Assembly (NCBI GenBank): GCA_046546355.1
Contig: JBKGXZ010000099.1
Span: forward strand, 1 to 6,239
Length of the DNA: 6,239 bases
Reading direction: 5' to 3'
Origin: CAZBUB01 sp046546355
GTDB taxonomy: Bacteria > Desulfobacterota > Desulfovibrionia > Desulfovibrionales > Desulfothermaceae
Shown: positions 1 to 6,104 of the stretch, piece after piece
Layout of the letters: each line of letters starts with the position of its first letter
How positions within the stretch are numbered: the first letter of the stretch is position 1
The notes under the pieces: model-generated
The model's database searches: none
Told to the model about the DNA's origin: nothing
The model's input: only the letters and a program-made list of their open reading frames with translations
Position numbers and translations under genes: made by a program

Positions 1-6
1 ATAATT

Positions 7-34
7 TCTATACAAACTGACCCGGACTTGTCAA
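7..34 (-). promoter_or_regulatory. Candidate sigma70-type promoter reading out of the left edge
   Basis: On the minus strand a perfect TTGACA (34 to 29) is followed after 16 nt by TATAGA (12 to 7), which matches four of six positions of the -10 consensus. The transcription start would lie at or just beyond base 1, so the gene served is outside the window. It begins about 55 nt past the proB stop. No convincing terminator separates proB from it: only a 5-bp A/T-rich ATAAC/GTTAT hairpin (about 72-87) is seen, so read-through from proB is also possible. Confidence 0.4.
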
Positions 35-88
35 TAAAAAATTACAGGAAATTTACGATCAGCAATATGCAATAATAACGAAGAGTTA

Positions 89-1264
89 TCAATGCACTGC
101 GTCCAAAAGCAGATTGTCCCGGTGAACCACTGCCTGGCTGTATACAGCGTGCCCCAGCACTGATTCCAGCTCCGAGGTCTTTTTGCCAGCAATCCTGCTT
201 AGCTCTTGGGAATCGAAGTTGCTGAGTCCCACGCCCAGCTGGCTGTTGTCCGGCCCCAGCAGCCGTACCAGGTCCCCGCTGCTGAACTCGCCGCTGACCT
301 GCTTGATTCCTGCAGGCAGCAGGCTCTTGCCCCTGAGTAACACTGCATCCGCTGCCCCCTGGTCCAGATACAAAGCTCCCAATGGATCCAGATTGTAGGC
401 CAACCAGAACTTCTTTTGGGGAATGGTCTTGCTGCCAGGCATTATCCAGGTACCCAGCTCTTCGGCATTGAACACCCTCTCTAGGACGTGCGGTGTCCTG
501 CCGCAGACTATCAGTGTGGGTACCCCCAGCTGATAAGCCCTGCTGGCTGCCATGAGCTTGCTGTACATCCCTCCTGAGCCGCTGCTGCTTTTGCCTTCAC
601 AGGTGGACTGCAAATCCAGACCCCGCACATCCGGGACATAGTCCAGCCTCCTGGCCTGCTCATCCAGTGCAGGGTTGGCAGTAAACACGCCTTGTTCACT
701 GGTCAGATTGATGAACAGCTCTGCCTGTACCAAATTCAAAATCAACGTGGCCAGGAAATCATTATCCCCGAACTTGAGCTCCTGGACCACCACTGTGTCG
801 TTCTCGTTGACGATAGGGATGATATTGCTCTGCAGCAAAGTGGAGAAAGTATTCCTGGCATTCAGGAACCTGTGCCTGCTGCGCAGGTCGTCCCTGGTAA
901 GCAGGACCTGGGCGGTGGTCTTGCCGTAGCGTTCAAATGCCTCATCGTAGCTGTGCATGAGCCTGCTCTGCCCGATAGCTGCGGCTGCCTGTTTCTCTGG
1001 CAGGCTCAGCTCCCTGTGCTCCAGTCCCAGGAAACTCTTGCCTGCAGCTACTGCGCCCGAAGAGACCAGTATGAACTCCCTGCCTTGATCGTGCAGGGCT
1101 GCTATCTCATCCGCGAGCCTGTTAACCACTCGCAGATCCAGACCATGCTTGGAGGTCAGCACCGCGCTGCCTACCTTGAGCACGACCAGCCTGGAGCTGT
1201 CCAGAACCTGCCTGCGCTGCTGCCTGTATTCCTGGAGCTTGGCCTCCTGTTGCCTGCTGCTCAT
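89..1264 (-). CDS. proB: Glutamate 5-kinase (ProB), amino-acid kinase plus PUA domain
   Basis: ProB phosphorylates glutamate to glutamyl 5-phosphate with ATP in the cytoplasm, the first and usually proline-feedback-inhibited step of proline synthesis. With the start chosen here it is 391 residues; E. coli ProB is 367. Visible motifs are the N-terminal phosphate loop KVGSAVLT (about 30-37), VSSGAVAAG (67-75), NENDTV (153-158), FGDND (165-169) and GSGGMYSK (229-236), all typical of the family. A PUA domain follows from about residue 296 to the end, as in long-form ProB. The ATG at 1264 is preferred over a GTG 10 codons upstream because TGAGG (1275 to 1271) sits 6 nt before it, while the GTG has no ribosome binding site and would overlap obgE. 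The gap to the obgE stop is 8 nt and the binding site overlaps that stop, suggesting translational coupling. Translation ends on tandem stops TGA-TAA. proA is not in the window. Confidence 0.96.
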   Translation of the reverse strand: MSSRQQEAKLQEYRQQRRQVLDSSRLVVLKVGSAVLTSKHGLDLRVVNRLADEIAALHDQGREFILVSSGAVAAGKSFLGLEHRELSLPEKQAAAAIGQSRLMHSYDEAFERYGKTTAQVLLTRDDLRSRHRFLNARNTFSTLLQSNIIPIVNENDTVVVQELKFGDNDFLATLILNLVQAELFINLTSEQGVFTANPALDEQARRLDYVPDVRGLDLQSTCEGKSSSGSGGMYSKLMAASRAYQLGVPTLIVCGRTPHVLERVFNAEELGTWIMPGSKTIPQKKFWLAYNLDPLGALYLDQGAADAVLLRGKSLLPAGIKQVSGEFSSGDLVRLLGPDNSQLGVGLSNFDSQELSRIAGKKTSELESVLGHAVYSQAVVHRDNLLLDAVH

Positions 1265-1270
1265 AGCTTG

Positions 1271-1275
1271 CCTCA
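1271..1275 (-). promoter_or_regulatory. proB ribosome binding site overlapping the obgE stop codon
   Basis: TGAGG on the minus strand combines the obgE stop TGA with a GAGG Shine-Dalgarno, 6 nt before the proB ATG. This decides the proB start and implies that ribosomes ending obgE can restart on proB. Confidence 0.65.
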
Positions 1276-2277
1276 CTGCAGGACTATTTCCCACAGGGTG
1301 TCCAGGACTTCCTGCAGCCCTGTACCCTGCAGAGCAGAGATGAAATGGATCTTTCTAGCCTGTTTACCAGCTATCTCCTTGAGCCTGCGCAAATCCTGCT
1401 CAGCCCAGAGATCAATCTTGTTGATAGCCAGGACTTGCCTCTTCTGCGCCAGCTCCGGATCAAAGGCTTCTAGTTCCTTGTTGAGCAGCTCGAATCCAGC
1501 CCAGGGATCCTCAAGATTTATATCCTGGATACTTAAGATATGCAGCAGGACCCTGCTTCTGGCAACGTGCCCCAGAAACCTGCACCCCAGGCCATGACCC
1601 TGATGGGAATCCTGGATCAGACCCGGGATATCGGCCAAAGTCATGCTTCTGCCCTTGATATCCCTTATGACCCCCAGATTAGGGCTTAAAGTAGTAAAAG
1701 GATAATCCGCAATCTTGGGCTTTGCTGCAGAAACCCGGGAGATGAAAGTAGACTTGCCTGCATTGGGCAGGCCCAGCAGGCCCACGTCAGCCATCAACTT
1801 GAGCTGCAGATTGATGCTTTTCTCTTCTGCAGGCTCACCGGATTGGGCATATCTGGGAGTCCTCTGGGTGGAGGACTTGAAGTGGATATTGCCTTTACCC
1901 CCTCTGCCGCCCCGGGCCAAAAGGGTAGTTTGGCCCGGGCTCACCAGATCTGCAACCAGCCTGAGCCCTTGAGCCTGATCCAGCTCGAAAGCCTGGGTAC
2001 CCATGGGGACCTGGATGTACAGGTCCTGGCCATCTCGGCCTGTCTTGTCCTTGCCCTGCCCAGGCATGCCGTTTTGGGCCTGGAACAGCTTTTTCCAGCG
2101 AAAGTCATACAGGGTGAGCAAGGCCTCGCTGGCCTGGAGGTACACATCTCCGCCGTTTCCTCCATGCCCCCCGTCCGGACCGCCCTTAGGGACATACTTC
2201 TCCCTGCGGAAGGATACGCAACCGTCTCCTCCTTTGCCGGAAACTACCTTTATCTGGGCCTCATCCACAAAATGCAT
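1273..2277 (-). CDS. obgE: Obg-family GTPase (ObgE/CgtA), ribosome-assembly factor
   Basis: Obg GTPases bind the large ribosomal subunit, act late in 50S assembly and link growth to stress responses. The product is 334 residues from the ATG used here, whose first residues MHFVDEA match the usual Obg start M(K/H)FVDEA. The glycine-rich Obg fold covers about residues 1-160, including GGPDGGHGG and RGGRGGKGN. The GTPase domain follows: G1 GLPNAGKST (169-177), switch I DYPFTTLSPN (191-200), G3 DIPGLI (216-221), G4 NKID (286-289) and G5 SAL (314-316). The protein stops right after the G domain, so it lacks the OCT domain of B. subtilis Obg and the acidic tail of E. coli ObgE. After DIPGLI, where most Obg proteins read EGA..GAGLG, this one has QDSHQGHGLG. 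A TTG eight codons upstream is an alternative start, but neither start has a clear Shine-Dalgarno. A terminator separates the gene from rpmA, and proB follows after 8 nt. Confidence 0.96.
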   Translation of the reverse strand: MHFVDEAQIKVVSGKGGDGCVSFRREKYVPKGGPDGGHGGNGGDVYLQASEALLTLYDFRWKKLFQAQNGMPGQGKDKTGRDGQDLYIQVPMGTQAFELDQAQGLRLVADLVSPGQTTLLARGGRGGKGNIHFKSSTQRTPRYAQSGEPAEEKSINLQLKLMADVGLLGLPNAGKSTFISRVSAAKPKIADYPFTTLSPNLGVIRDIKGRSMTLADIPGLIQDSHQGHGLGCRFLGHVARSRVLLHILSIQDINLEDPWAGFELLNKELEAFDPELAQKRQVLAINKIDLWAEQDLRRLKEIAGKQARKIHFISALQGTGLQEVLDTLWEIVLQ

Positions 2278-2280
2278 AGC

Positions 2281-2309
2281 TGTATACTTTGTGCGCAACA
2301 AGCTAGCAA
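2281..2309 (-). promoter_or_regulatory. Weak candidate promoter immediately before obgE
   Basis: On the minus strand TTGCTA (2309 to 2304), a 17-nt spacer and TATACA (2286 to 2281) form a sigma70-like pair. The -10 box ends only 3 nt before the obgE ATG. Normal spacing would start transcription at or inside the first codons, giving a leaderless or truncated message. It is listed because obgE needs a promoter downstream of the rpmA terminator and also lacks a Shine-Dalgarno. It may be chance. Confidence 0.25.
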
Positions 2310-2381
2310 AGACCAGGTTGCCTTGATTTGGAACAGACTTGCAGCAGACAGGGAGACTTGGAACAAGATCATGGCAAAAGG

Positions 2382-2414
2382 ATTAAAAAAGGGCAGAAGG
2401 CAAGCCTTCTGCCC
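2382..2414 (-). terminator. Intrinsic terminator after rpmA
   Basis: The arms GGGCAGAAGGC and GCCTTCTGCCC (2391-2401 and 2404-2414) are perfectly complementary over 11 bp with 2 nt between; realistically this is a 10-bp stem with a 4-nt loop. On the minus strand the stem is followed directly by six T residues (2390 to 2385). The stem begins 25 nt past the rpmA stop. The plus strand has no T run after the stem, so this is a one-way, minus-strand terminator. It separates rplU-rpmA from obgE-proB. Confidence 0.9.
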
Positions 2415-2439
2415 TGGCAAAAAACATGTGCTGCAGACC

Positions 2440-2709
2440 CTAGGCCTGGACAGGCACTATATGCACCCTGGTCTTGGACTTGCGCTTCCTGGTATATTTC
2501 TCAAACTGAACTTTGCCTTCTGTCAGGGCAAAAAGCGTGTAATCTTTGCCCAGCCCCACATTGTCCCCGGGATGGATCTTGGTGCCCAACTGCCTGACCA
2601 GAATATTTCCAGCCTTGACTTGCTGCCCTCCGAAGCGCTTCACTCCACGCCTCTGGCCTATGCTATCCCGGCCGTTCTTGGAGCTTCCGCCTGCTTTCTT
2701 GTGTGCCAT
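2440..2709 (-). CDS. rpmA: 50S ribosomal protein L27
   Basis: L27 is a small basic protein of the large subunit whose flexible N-terminus reaches toward the peptidyl-transferase centre. The 89-residue product is of normal length. It begins MAHKKAGGSSKNGRDS, followed by QRRGVKRFGGQ, the conserved L27 opening. There is no Firmicutes-type N-terminal extension needing protease removal. The C-terminus is lysine/arginine-rich (KYTRKRKSKTRV). The ATG at 2709 is preceded by AAGGAGG (2720 to 2714) with a rather short 4-nt spacer. rplU ends 22 nt upstream, so the two are cotranscribed, as in most bacteria. A strong terminator follows. Confidence 0.98.
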   Translation of the reverse strand: MAHKKAGGSSKNGRDSIGQRRGVKRFGGQQVKAGNILVRQLGTKIHPGDNVGLGKDYTLFALTEGKVQFEKYTRKRKSKTRVHIVPVQA

Positions 2710-2731
2710 ATAGCCTCCTTGCTCTGTAGAG

Positions 2732-3046
2732 CTAGACTTCGATCTCCTTGACCTGCAATTGGGTGAACTCCTGCCTGTGTCCAGCCCGCTTGCGGTAATC
2801 CTTGCGTTGCTTATGCTTAAAGATCATGATCTTCTTGTCCTTGTCCTGCTTGAGGACTTCGCAAACGACCCGACACTGATCCAAATATGGGGTACCCACC
2901 TTTATCTCCTCCTGACCGTCCCTGGCCAGCAGGACCTTGTCCAGGACTACCTCGGATCCAGCCTCGGCTTCAATCTTTTCCACATTGAACACTGCCCCTG
3001 GACTGACTTTATACTGCTTACCCCCGGTGTCCACTATAGCATACAT
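2732..3046 (-). CDS. rplU: 50S ribosomal protein L21
   Basis: L21 binds 23S rRNA in the large subunit. The product is 104 residues (E. coli L21 is 103). It starts MYAIVDTGGKQYKV, the canonical N-terminus, and carries the C-terminal signature region KIMIFKHKQRKDYRKRAGHRQ-type at residues 72-92, rich in basic residues for RNA contact. The ATG at 3046 is chosen over a TTG six codons upstream because GGAGGA (3060 to 3055) lies 8 nt before it and the family starts at this methionine. rpmA begins 22 nt downstream. A promoter with an overlapping palindrome lies about 33-67 nt upstream, so rplU-rpmA can be transcribed independently of lon. Confidence 0.98.
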   Translation of the reverse strand: MYAIVDTGGKQYKVSPGAVFNVEKIEAEAGSEVVLDKVLLARDGQEEIKVGTPYLDQCRVVCEVLKQDKDKKIMIFKHKQRKDYRKRAGHRQEFTQLQVKEIEV

Positions 3047-3078
3047 ATCTCGAGTCCTCCCCAAAAAGATAAAAAGAA

Positions 3079-3107
3079 ATCTTACTGCCTTTCAAAGCTC
3101 AAGTCAA
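3079..3107 (-). promoter_or_regulatory. Probable rplU-rpmA promoter
   Basis: On the minus strand TTGACT (3107 to 3102, five of six consensus) is followed by a 17-nt spacer and TAAGAT (3084 to 3079, four of six). Transcription would start near 3072, leaving a short T-rich leader before the rplU Shine-Dalgarno. The spacing and position suit a promoter of the ribosomal protein pair. The rest of the lon-rplU gap (3047-3267) shows no clear terminator for lon: short inverted repeats occur but none is followed by a T run. Confidence 0.55.
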
Positions 3108-3113
3108 GCTTTG
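3093..3113. promoter_or_regulatory. Palindrome overlapping the rplU -35 box (possible operator)
   Basis: CAAAGCT (3093-3099) and AGCTTTG (3107-3113) are perfect 7-bp inverted arms around a 7-nt centre. The centre and right arm contain the TTGACT -35 element of the rplU promoter. It lies upstream of the predicted transcript start, so if functional it would act as a DNA-binding site rather than an RNA hairpin. No known regulator motif is recognised. Confidence 0.35.
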
Positions 3114-3267
3114 GGGTGCCCAGAAAAAGTGTTCAGACCTTGATTTTGTATCTGAAAGCAGGTTAATTATCTACAAACAGCCCGAAGAATTGCTTGCGGC
3201 AGCAGGCAGCAAGTCGCCCCCAGCCTGGGACAAAGCTGACCTGCTGCCTTCTGGAAGGGACTGCCGG

Positions 3268-5676
3268 CTAGTGGGTCAAAGGCCTGGCTTCTTCCTTGTA
3301 CAAGCGATATACAAAGGGCATGGAGTTTTCCTGGCCGCAGAATATTTCCTGCAAGCCCACGTCCTCCATGGCCTGGGGCAGGACTTCGTCCATGTGCTCA
3401 GCCTCCAGGATATTCAGCCCTTTCAGTATCTCCCTGGGCACTTCCTTGAGATCCTTCTTGTTCTCAGCCGGTATGATCACTGTACTTATCAAGCCCCGTT
3501 GCGCCGCAAGCAGCTTCTCCCTCAGGCCTCCTACTGGCAGCACCCTGCCCCGCAGGGTGATCTCCCCGGTCATGGCCATGTTATTCTTGACCGGGACATT
3601 CAGGAGAGCGGAAACCAGGGCTGTTGCAATGGTGATCCCTGCAGAGGGCCCATCCTTGGGAGTGGCGCCTTCCGGGACATGGATGTGGATATCCACTTCT
3701 TTATAGAACTCTGAGCGCAACCCGAAGAGCTCTGACCTGGAGCGCACATAGCTAAGCGCAGCCCGAGCAGACTCCTGCATCACGTCCCCTATCTTGCCGG
3801 TGATCTCAATCTTGCCGCTTCCAGACATCAGGGCCACTTCTATATTCAAAAGCTCTCCGCCCATCTCTGTCCAGGCCAGTCCAGTGGAAAGCCCGGTCTG
3901 GGATTTCTCTTCCTTTTGGCCGTAGCGGTACCTGGGTACACCCAGCAAATTGGGTATGCTCTTCTTGTTGACCTGCACCGGCTTGTTACCCTGGCCATTT
4001 TCCACCAGGCGCTTGGCTACCTTGCGGCAGATTGTGGCCAGCTCCCGCTCCAGATTCCTGACTCCGGCCTCCCGGGTATACTTGCGTGTTGTTTCCTGCA
4101 CAGCTTGATCCGAGATATGGATATTGTCCTCTGTCAGGCCGTGCTTCTCCATCTGCTTGGGTATCAGGAACTGCTTGGCTATCTTCAGCTTCTCGGTTTC
4201 CAGATATCCAGGCAGGGTTATGACCTCCATCCTGTCCTGCAGGGCCCACGGAATGGACTGCAGCACATTGGCGGTGGTGATGAAGAACACGTTGGAGAGG
4301 TCGTAATCCAGGTCCAGATAGTGATCGTTGAAGGCATAGTTCTGCTCCGGATCCAGGACCTCCAGCAGGGCGGCAGAAGGATCGCCTCGAAAATCGGTGC
4401 TCATCTTGTCCACCTCGTCCAGGCAAATCACCGGGTTGTTGTATTCCTGCCTCTTCAGGGTCTGCAAAATCTTGCCCGGCATAGCACCTACATAGGTACG
4501 GCGATGCCCCCGGATCTCTGCTTCGTCCCTGACGCCTCCCAGGGACAGGCGCTGGAAGTTGCGATCCGTGGCCCTGGCTATGGACCGGGCCAGGGAAGTC
4601 TTGCCCACGCCCGGAGGCCCCACAAAGCAGAGGATGGGACCGCGCATCTTGTCCACCAGTTTCTGCACTGCCAGGTACTCCAGGATCCTTTCCTTGGGCC
4701 GCTCCAGGCCGTAATGGTCCTCATCCAGAATATTCCTGGCCTGTTCTATATCCAGGCTGGTTTCCTTGAGGTAATTCCAGGGCAGGTCCAGAATGCAGTC
4801 CACGTAGTTGCGCACCACTGTATATTCGGCAGAGGAAGGGGGCATCTGCTTGAGCTTCTTGATCTCCTTGCGACCCTTTTCCTTGGCCTCCTCAGGCATG
4901 TCCTTGGCTTCCAGGCGCTCCAGGAGCTCTTCCACCTCTGCGCCTGGATCGTCCTCGACGCCCATCTCCTTGTGGATGGCCTTCAGCTGCTCATTGAGGT
5001 AGTAGTTCTTCTGATTGCCTTCGATCTGCTCCTTGACCCTCTCGTTTATCTTCTGCTCTACCTCTGAGAATTCCAGCTGGCCCATGAGCAGGCCGTAGGC
5101 CTCCTCCAGCCTGGTCACCGGATCCTCTATCTCCAGGACCTCCTGCTTCTTGCTGAACTCCAGCTTGAGATGGGGCACGAGCATATCCGCCATCTGACCC
5201 GGATGCTGTGTCGCATTCAACGCCTTGACCGTCTCCTGGGAGATCTGTTTGTTGTCCTGGGCGAACTTCTCCACCCCCTCCCTGGTCATGCGCATCAAGG
5301 CTTCTGCCTCGGCACCGGAGACTTCATTCTCCGGCAGATAGCTGACTTCCACCAGGGGGAAATCGCTGCTGCTGGAGAATAAAGGATCCTCTGCACTCCA
5401 AGTAGCCCTTTGCAGACCCTCGAAGAGCACCTTGACAGTGCCGTCCGGCAGGCGCAAGAGCTGCAGTACCTTGCATACCACACCCACCTGGTACAGGTCC
5501 TGGGTGGAAGGAGTCTCCAGCTCCGGGCTTTTCTGGGTTACCAGGAAAATCTTCTTCTTATAGTCCACCAAAGATTGCTCCACAGCCTGAATGGAGCTCT
5601 GCCTGCCCACATAAAGGGGAATAATGGCCTTGGGGAACATGACCACATCCCTGAGGGTCATCAGGGGCAGGGTCAT
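3268..5676 (-). CDS. lon: ATP-dependent serine protease Lon (protease La)
   Basis: Lon is a cytoplasmic hexameric AAA+ protease that degrades misfolded proteins and specific regulators. The product is 802 residues from the start used here (E. coli Lon is 784). The N-terminal LON substrate-binding domain (about 1-195) begins MTLPLMTLRDVVMFP. A helical, coiled-coil-prone region with YYLNEQLKAIHKEMG follows (about 225-240). The AAA+ module has Walker A GPPGVGKT (353-360), Walker B VICLDEVDK (416-424), a sensor-1 asparagine in TANVLQ (470), an arginine-finger candidate in QDRMEVI (482) and sensor 2 in REAGVRNLER (540). The C-terminal protease domain carries the Ser-Lys dyad: Ser678 in PKDGPSAG and Lys721 in GGLREKLLAAQRG. 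All key residues are present. The longest open frame begins 13 codons earlier (5715), but only the ATG at 5676 has a strong ribosome binding site. rplU follows after 221 nt. No convincing heat-shock promoter is seen. Confidence 0.98.
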   Translation of the reverse strand: MTLPLMTLRDVVMFPKAIIPLYVGRQSSIQAVEQSLVDYKKKIFLVTQKSPELETPSTQDLYQVGVVCKVLQLLRLPDGTVKVLFEGLQRATWSAEDPLFSSSSDFPLVEVSYLPENEVSGAEAEALMRMTREGVEKFAQDNKQISQETVKALNATQHPGQMADMLVPHLKLEFSKKQEVLEIEDPVTRLEEAYGLLMGQLEFSEVEQKINERVKEQIEGNQKNYYLNEQLKAIHKEMGVEDDPGAEVEELLERLEAKDMPEEAKEKGRKEIKKLKQMPPSSAEYTVVRNYVDCILDLPWNYLKETSLDIEQARNILDEDHYGLERPKERILEYLAVQKLVDKMRGPILCFVGPPGVGKTSLARSIARATDRNFQRLSLGGVRDEAEIRGHRRTYVGAMPGKILQTLKRQEYNNPVICLDEVDKMSTDFRGDPSAALLEVLDPEQNYAFNDHYLDLDYDLSNVFFITTANVLQSIPWALQDRMEVITLPGYLETEKLKIAKQFLIPKQMEKHGLTEDNIHISDQAVQETTRKYTREAGVRNLERELATICRKVAKRLVENGQGNKPVQVNKKSIPNLLGVPRYRYGQKEEKSQTGLSTGLAWTEMGGELLNIEVALMSGSGKIEITGKIGDVMQESARAALSYVRSRSELFGLRSEFYKEVDIHIHVPEGATPKDGPSAGITIATALVSALLNVPVKNNMAMTGEITLRGRVLPVGGLREKLLAAQRGLISTVIIPAENKKDLKEVPREILKGLNILEAEHMDEVLPQAMEDVGLQEIFCGQENSMPFVYRLYKEEARPLTH

Positions 5677-5683
5677 GCTCTGG

Positions 5684-5690
5684 CCTCCCT
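5684..5690 (-). promoter_or_regulatory. lon ribosome binding site deciding the start
   Basis: AGGGAGG (5690 to 5684) lies 7 nt before the ATG at 5676. The two upstream in-frame ATGs (5715 and 5703) have A-rich sequence and no Shine-Dalgarno. Their extra residues MRKIMQYKQGGQS do not resemble a Lon N-terminus, so the 802-residue form is favoured over 815. Confidence 0.8.
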
Positions 5691-5723
5691 GTTTATACTG
5701 CATAATTTTTCTCATTTGGATTG

Positions 5724-5743
5724 ATAGCTCTGGATACAGCTAT
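5724..5743. promoter_or_regulatory. Inverted repeat in the lon leader
   Basis: ATAGCT (5724-5729) and AGCTAT (5738-5743) are perfect 6-bp arms around 8 nt, centred about 57 bp upstream of the lon ATG. It could be a regulator site near the promoter or a leader-RNA hairpin. It does not match the CIRCE heat-shock operator. Six-bp arms can arise by chance, so support is modest. Confidence 0.3.
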
Positions 5744-5761
5744 TTGGGGTTTATGTCGCTT

Positions 5762-5785
5762 AGACTTTTCTAGGCTTTAGGCTTT
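5762..5785. repeat. Three short AGRCTTT repeats upstream of lon
   Basis: AGACTTT (5762-5768), AGGCTTT (5772-5778) and AGGCTTT (5779-5785) run in the same direction, the last two in tandem. They lie about 85-110 bp upstream of the lon start, where activator or repressor sites would be expected, but no known motif is recognised. Confidence 0.3.
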
Positions 5786-5795
5786 GCTTATGCCT

Positions 5796-5810
5796 GCCGG
5801 GAAACCCGGC
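5796..5810. repeat. GC-rich palindrome upstream of lon
   Basis: GCCGGG (5796-5801) and CCCGGC (5805-5810) form a perfect 6-bp hairpin with an AAA loop on the plus strand. Neither strand has a T run after it, so it is not an intrinsic terminator. It may be a protein-binding palindrome or a remnant of the repetitive DNA to its right. Confidence 0.45.
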
Positions 5811-5914
5811 TCTCAAAATGCCTCTCCTGGGTTCCCTCCGCCTTCATGGCTGGTCTTTACCCCCACTTGTTACCGTGGGATAAGGAAGAGGTCATTTTTC
5901 AACCACCCCTTACC

Positions 5915-5977
5915 CCCCGGCACTCACTTGCTCAAGCACGTATCAAGTATTATTGCCCCGCCAAGTGAGTGCCGGGG
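5915..5977. repeat. Stem-loop with perfect 16-bp arms and 31-nt loop
   Basis: The left arm CCCCGGCACTCACTTG (5915-5930) is the exact reverse complement of the right arm CAAGTGAGTGCCGGGG (5962-5977), separated by 31 nt (5931-5961). A 16-bp perfect match at this distance is very unlikely by chance. No T run follows on either strand, so it does not look like an intrinsic terminator. It forms the left hairpin module of the 217-bp unit. Confidence 0.9.
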
Positions 5978-6083
5978 AGGGGAATCAGAACCGCTTGATC
6001 TTGCTCAATATTTAAGGTCGTCGATCCCAATAAACTGAGGAGGATAACCAAAAGACGAATATGGAAGCCTGCTCCTCTTAGCT

Positions 6084-6104
6084 CCCCTCCTTGGCAAGGA
6101 GGGG
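6084..6104. repeat. 21-bp palindrome of the right REP-like module
   Basis: CCCCTCCTTG (6084-6093) and CAAGGAGGGG (6095-6104) are perfect 10-bp inverted arms around a single G. The foot AGGGGTGGTTG begins one base after it. No T run follows. Palindrome plus foot match the general form of a REP element. Confidence 0.85.

Noticed and set aside
692..1597. 301-codon plus-strand open frame across proB and obgE
   Set aside because: It is antisense to two well-supported genes and spans their junction, with no recognisable family.
1843..2751. 302-codon plus-strand open frame across obgE and rpmA
   Set aside because: It is antisense to obgE and rpmA and runs through the terminator stem. It is a shadow frame.
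3145..3177. TTTGTA/TACAAA inverted repeat between lon and rplU
   Set aside because: Six-bp A/T-rich arms 21 nt apart are expected by chance in an intergenic region, and there is no supporting context.
3185..3267. Terminator downstream of lon
   Set aside because: Short pairings such as CTTGC/GCAAG and CCCAG/CTGGG exist, but none is stable and followed by a T tract on the minus strand.
3916..5067. 383-codon plus-strand open frame antisense to lon
   Set aside because: It lies wholly inside lon, whose motifs are complete. Its translation is a low-complexity Leu/Gln/His-rich shadow with no recognisable domain.
5677..5715. Longer Lon starting at 5715
   Set aside because: The upstream ATGs lack a Shine-Dalgarno, while the ATG at 5676 has AGGGAGG at 7 nt and matches the usual Lon N-terminus.
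5784..6038. 84-codon plus-strand open frame in the gene-free region
   Set aside because: It has a TTG start without a ribosome binding site and is composed largely of translated palindromes.
6038..6081. AGGAGG followed by ATG on the plus strand, suggesting a small gene
   Set aside because: The spacing is 17 nt and the frame stops after six codons, inside the REP-like unit.
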